This document shows positions 63,047 to 64,000 of a stretch of DNA of 64,000 nucleotides, piece after piece. The notes below the pieces were generated by a model, which ran no database searches, was not told where the DNA came from, and saw only the letters and a program-made list of their open reading frames with translations. A program made the translations under genes and the position numbers. The stretch is from Taibaiella chishuiensis (GTDB lineage Bacteria > Bacteroidota > Bacteroidia > Chitinophagales > Chitinophagaceae), in assembly GCF_003014535.1 (NCBI RefSeq), contig NZ_PYGD01000004.1:336324-400323 (forward strand). The letters are read 5' to 3'. Within the stretch, counting starts at the first letter, position 1, and each line of letters starts with the position of its first letter.

Positions 63047-63484
63047 ATGGTAGCACAGGCGATCGAACGGTTGAGCCATTTATTGGAAACGGTACCGCCC
63101 CGGTTAAAAGCGATAACCGGGCAAAGCTTTGATGCCCGGCCCGCACCCGGCAAATGGAGCAAGAAGGAAATCCTGGGGCACCTGGCAGACAGCGCTACGC
63201 ATAATCATCAGCGATTCGTAAGGGCCCAGTTTGAAGAGGCGCCTGTGATTGGGTACGACCAGGACCAGTGGGTAGCCAACAGCTACTACAACCTTGCCGA
63301 TAAGGAGACGCTTATCGATTTCTGGTATACCTATAACCGGCACCTGCTCCATATTATCCGGCATATACCTCCCGGTAACCTGCAAAAGACCTGTACCATG
63401 AAAGATGGCGCCATACGAACGCTCGCGTTTTTGATACAGGATTATGTCGTACACCTGGAACATCATTTAACGCAACTCCTGTAA
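63047..63484 (+). CDS. DinB-family (four-helix) protein
   Basis: 145 residues forming a four-helix bundle of the DinB/YfiT type. Candidate metal-binding His are in ILGHLADSATHNHQRF and in DYVVHLEHHLTQ near the C-terminus, matching the three-His metal site of the family. Members are putative metal-dependent hydrolases or thiol transferases. Nothing in the context fixes a substrate. It is convergent with the kinase gene that follows, whose stop lies 37 bases away. Confidence 0.85.
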   Translation: MVAQAIERLSHLLETVPPRLKAITGQSFDARPAPGKWSKKEILGHLADSATHNHQRFVRAQFEEAPVIGYDQDQWVANSYYNLADKETLIDFWYTYNRHLLHIIRHIPPGNLQKTCTMKDGAIRTLAFLIQDYVVHLEHHLTQLL

Positions 63485-63520
63485 CGGTTGCGCCCGGCGG
63501 GGTATAGCCTGTTCCTGTAC

Positions 63521-64000
63521 CTATACCGGGAAGTGAATGATGATTTTTGTCCCGGTTTCGCCGGTTTCCCGGTTTTCGTGGCTTTTGTCTACCACCTGCA
63601 GCCTTATGGGTTCTGTTCCTGGGCTAAGCTGGTTAAGGGTCTGGATGCGTTTGTCGGTAATGCTCATGCTTTGCGACAGCGACATAGCGGTGGCGGCGCG
63701 ATGCTGCCTGGTATATTCTATACCGGGCCCGTTGTCTTCTATAATGCATTCCAGCAGCCTTTTGCCGGGGTAGTGGTTAAAGGTAATGGTCAGCCTGCCC
63801 CTGCCGGTAGCTTGTTTGATACCGTGTTTGATGGCGTTTTCGATATAGGGTTGCAGTACCATATTGGGTATCTGGGTGGCTTGCGGGTCGATCTGCGGAT
63901 CTACGCTGATCCCGTAGTCGAAGCTTTCGGCTTGTTTCAGCCGTTCGAGGTCGATATAGGCTTTAAGGTAGTTGAGTTCCTGTTCGAGGGAGATATATAC
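63521..64000 (-). CDS. LytS-type sensor histidine kinase, C-terminal part (5' end outside window)
   Basis: The frame is open from the stop at 63,521 to the right edge (160 codons). It begins VYISLEQELNYLKAYIDLERLKQ, the linker after the H-box region, then NMVLQPYIENAIKHGI (N box), IIEDNGPGIEYTRQ and a final TGTKIIIHFPV. These are the ATPase half of a His_kinase/HATPase_c protein of the LytS family. The sensor part lies outside. Its regulator is not in the window. Confidence 0.88.
   Translation of the reverse strand, partial: VYISLEQELNYLKAYIDLERLKQAESFDYGISVDPQIDPQATQIPNMVLQPYIENAIKHGIKQATGRGRLTITFNHYPGKRLLECIIEDNGPGIEYTRQHRAATAMSLSQSMSITDKRIQTLNQLSPGTEPIRLQVVDKSHENRETGETGTKIIIHFPV

Noticed and set aside
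62896..63162. 88-codon minus-strand frame between the VOC and DinB genes.
   Set aside because: It runs through the VOC terminator and over the DinB promoter and start.

Overview
The window comes from a member of the Bacteroidota, most likely order Chitinophagales. The signs are Por secretion (T9SS) C-terminal sorting domains on several secreted proteins, Bacteroidota-type promoters (TTG, 19-21 nt, TAnnTTTG) at many genes, few Shine-Dalgarno sites, and families typical of the phylum (DUF3570/DUF4266, mitochondrial-type aconitase, LytS/LytTR regulators with propeller sensors). The flanks are ordinary chromosome of moderate GC. A sharply more A+T-rich block lies at 27.66-43.20 kb.

Left part (1-27.4 kb). 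A minus-strand operon encodes a thioredoxin-like protein, an ApbE flavin transferase, a DUF4266 lipoprotein and a DUF3570 protein cut by the left edge. It is followed by a T9SS cargo protein, a FUSC membrane protein, a small repeat protein, aconitase, an S41 peptidase, AsnA, a YkuD_2 L,D-transpeptidase, a polyprenyl synthase, grpE-dnaJ, prs-rplY, a FkbM-like protein, a CzcCBA-type heavy-metal efflux operon led by a small unknown gene, and glyceraldehyde-3-phosphate dehydrogenase.

Island (27,659-43,196). A tRNA-Glu gene (anticodon TTC) carries at its 3' end a 16-bp sequence repeated exactly at 43,181-43,196. The 15.5 kb between the copies is a genomic island. It holds a tiny minus-strand ORF, a serine recombinase broken by one in-frame amber codon, a frameshifted IS3-type OrfA remnant, and eight tightly packed plus-strand genes (30,016-42,888) that look like a defence operon. 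The first three resemble an ABC-three-component system: small middle component, Rad50/SMC-like ATPase with a CxxC...CxxC hook, and a protein with a PD-(D/E)XK-like C-terminus. The next five are an S1-flanked SF1 helicase, an unknown protein with a possible winged helix, a phospholipase-D-type nuclease, a stand-alone CARF protein, and a Card1/Can2-like CARF plus PD-(D/E)XK nuclease. No CRISPR array, cas10 or recognisable cyclic-oligonucleotide synthase is present. A helicase-PLD core (reminiscent of Mokosh) coupled to two CARF proteins outside a CRISPR locus is the most interesting content of the window.

Right part (43.2-64 kb). Chromosomal genes resume with T9SS cargo proteins, a propeller-type LytS sensor kinase with its LytTR regulator, a run of lipoproteins and secreted proteins (50.2-54.1 kb), a Bcr/CflA-type MFS exporter, a transglutaminase-like protein, a divergent MerR / alpha-beta hydrolase pair with a dyad operator between them, a lipoprotein, a WYL regulator, VOC and DinB proteins, and a second LytS-type kinase cut by the right edge. 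Two intergenic regions (19.7 and 45.9-46.1 kb) share the same repeat modules.
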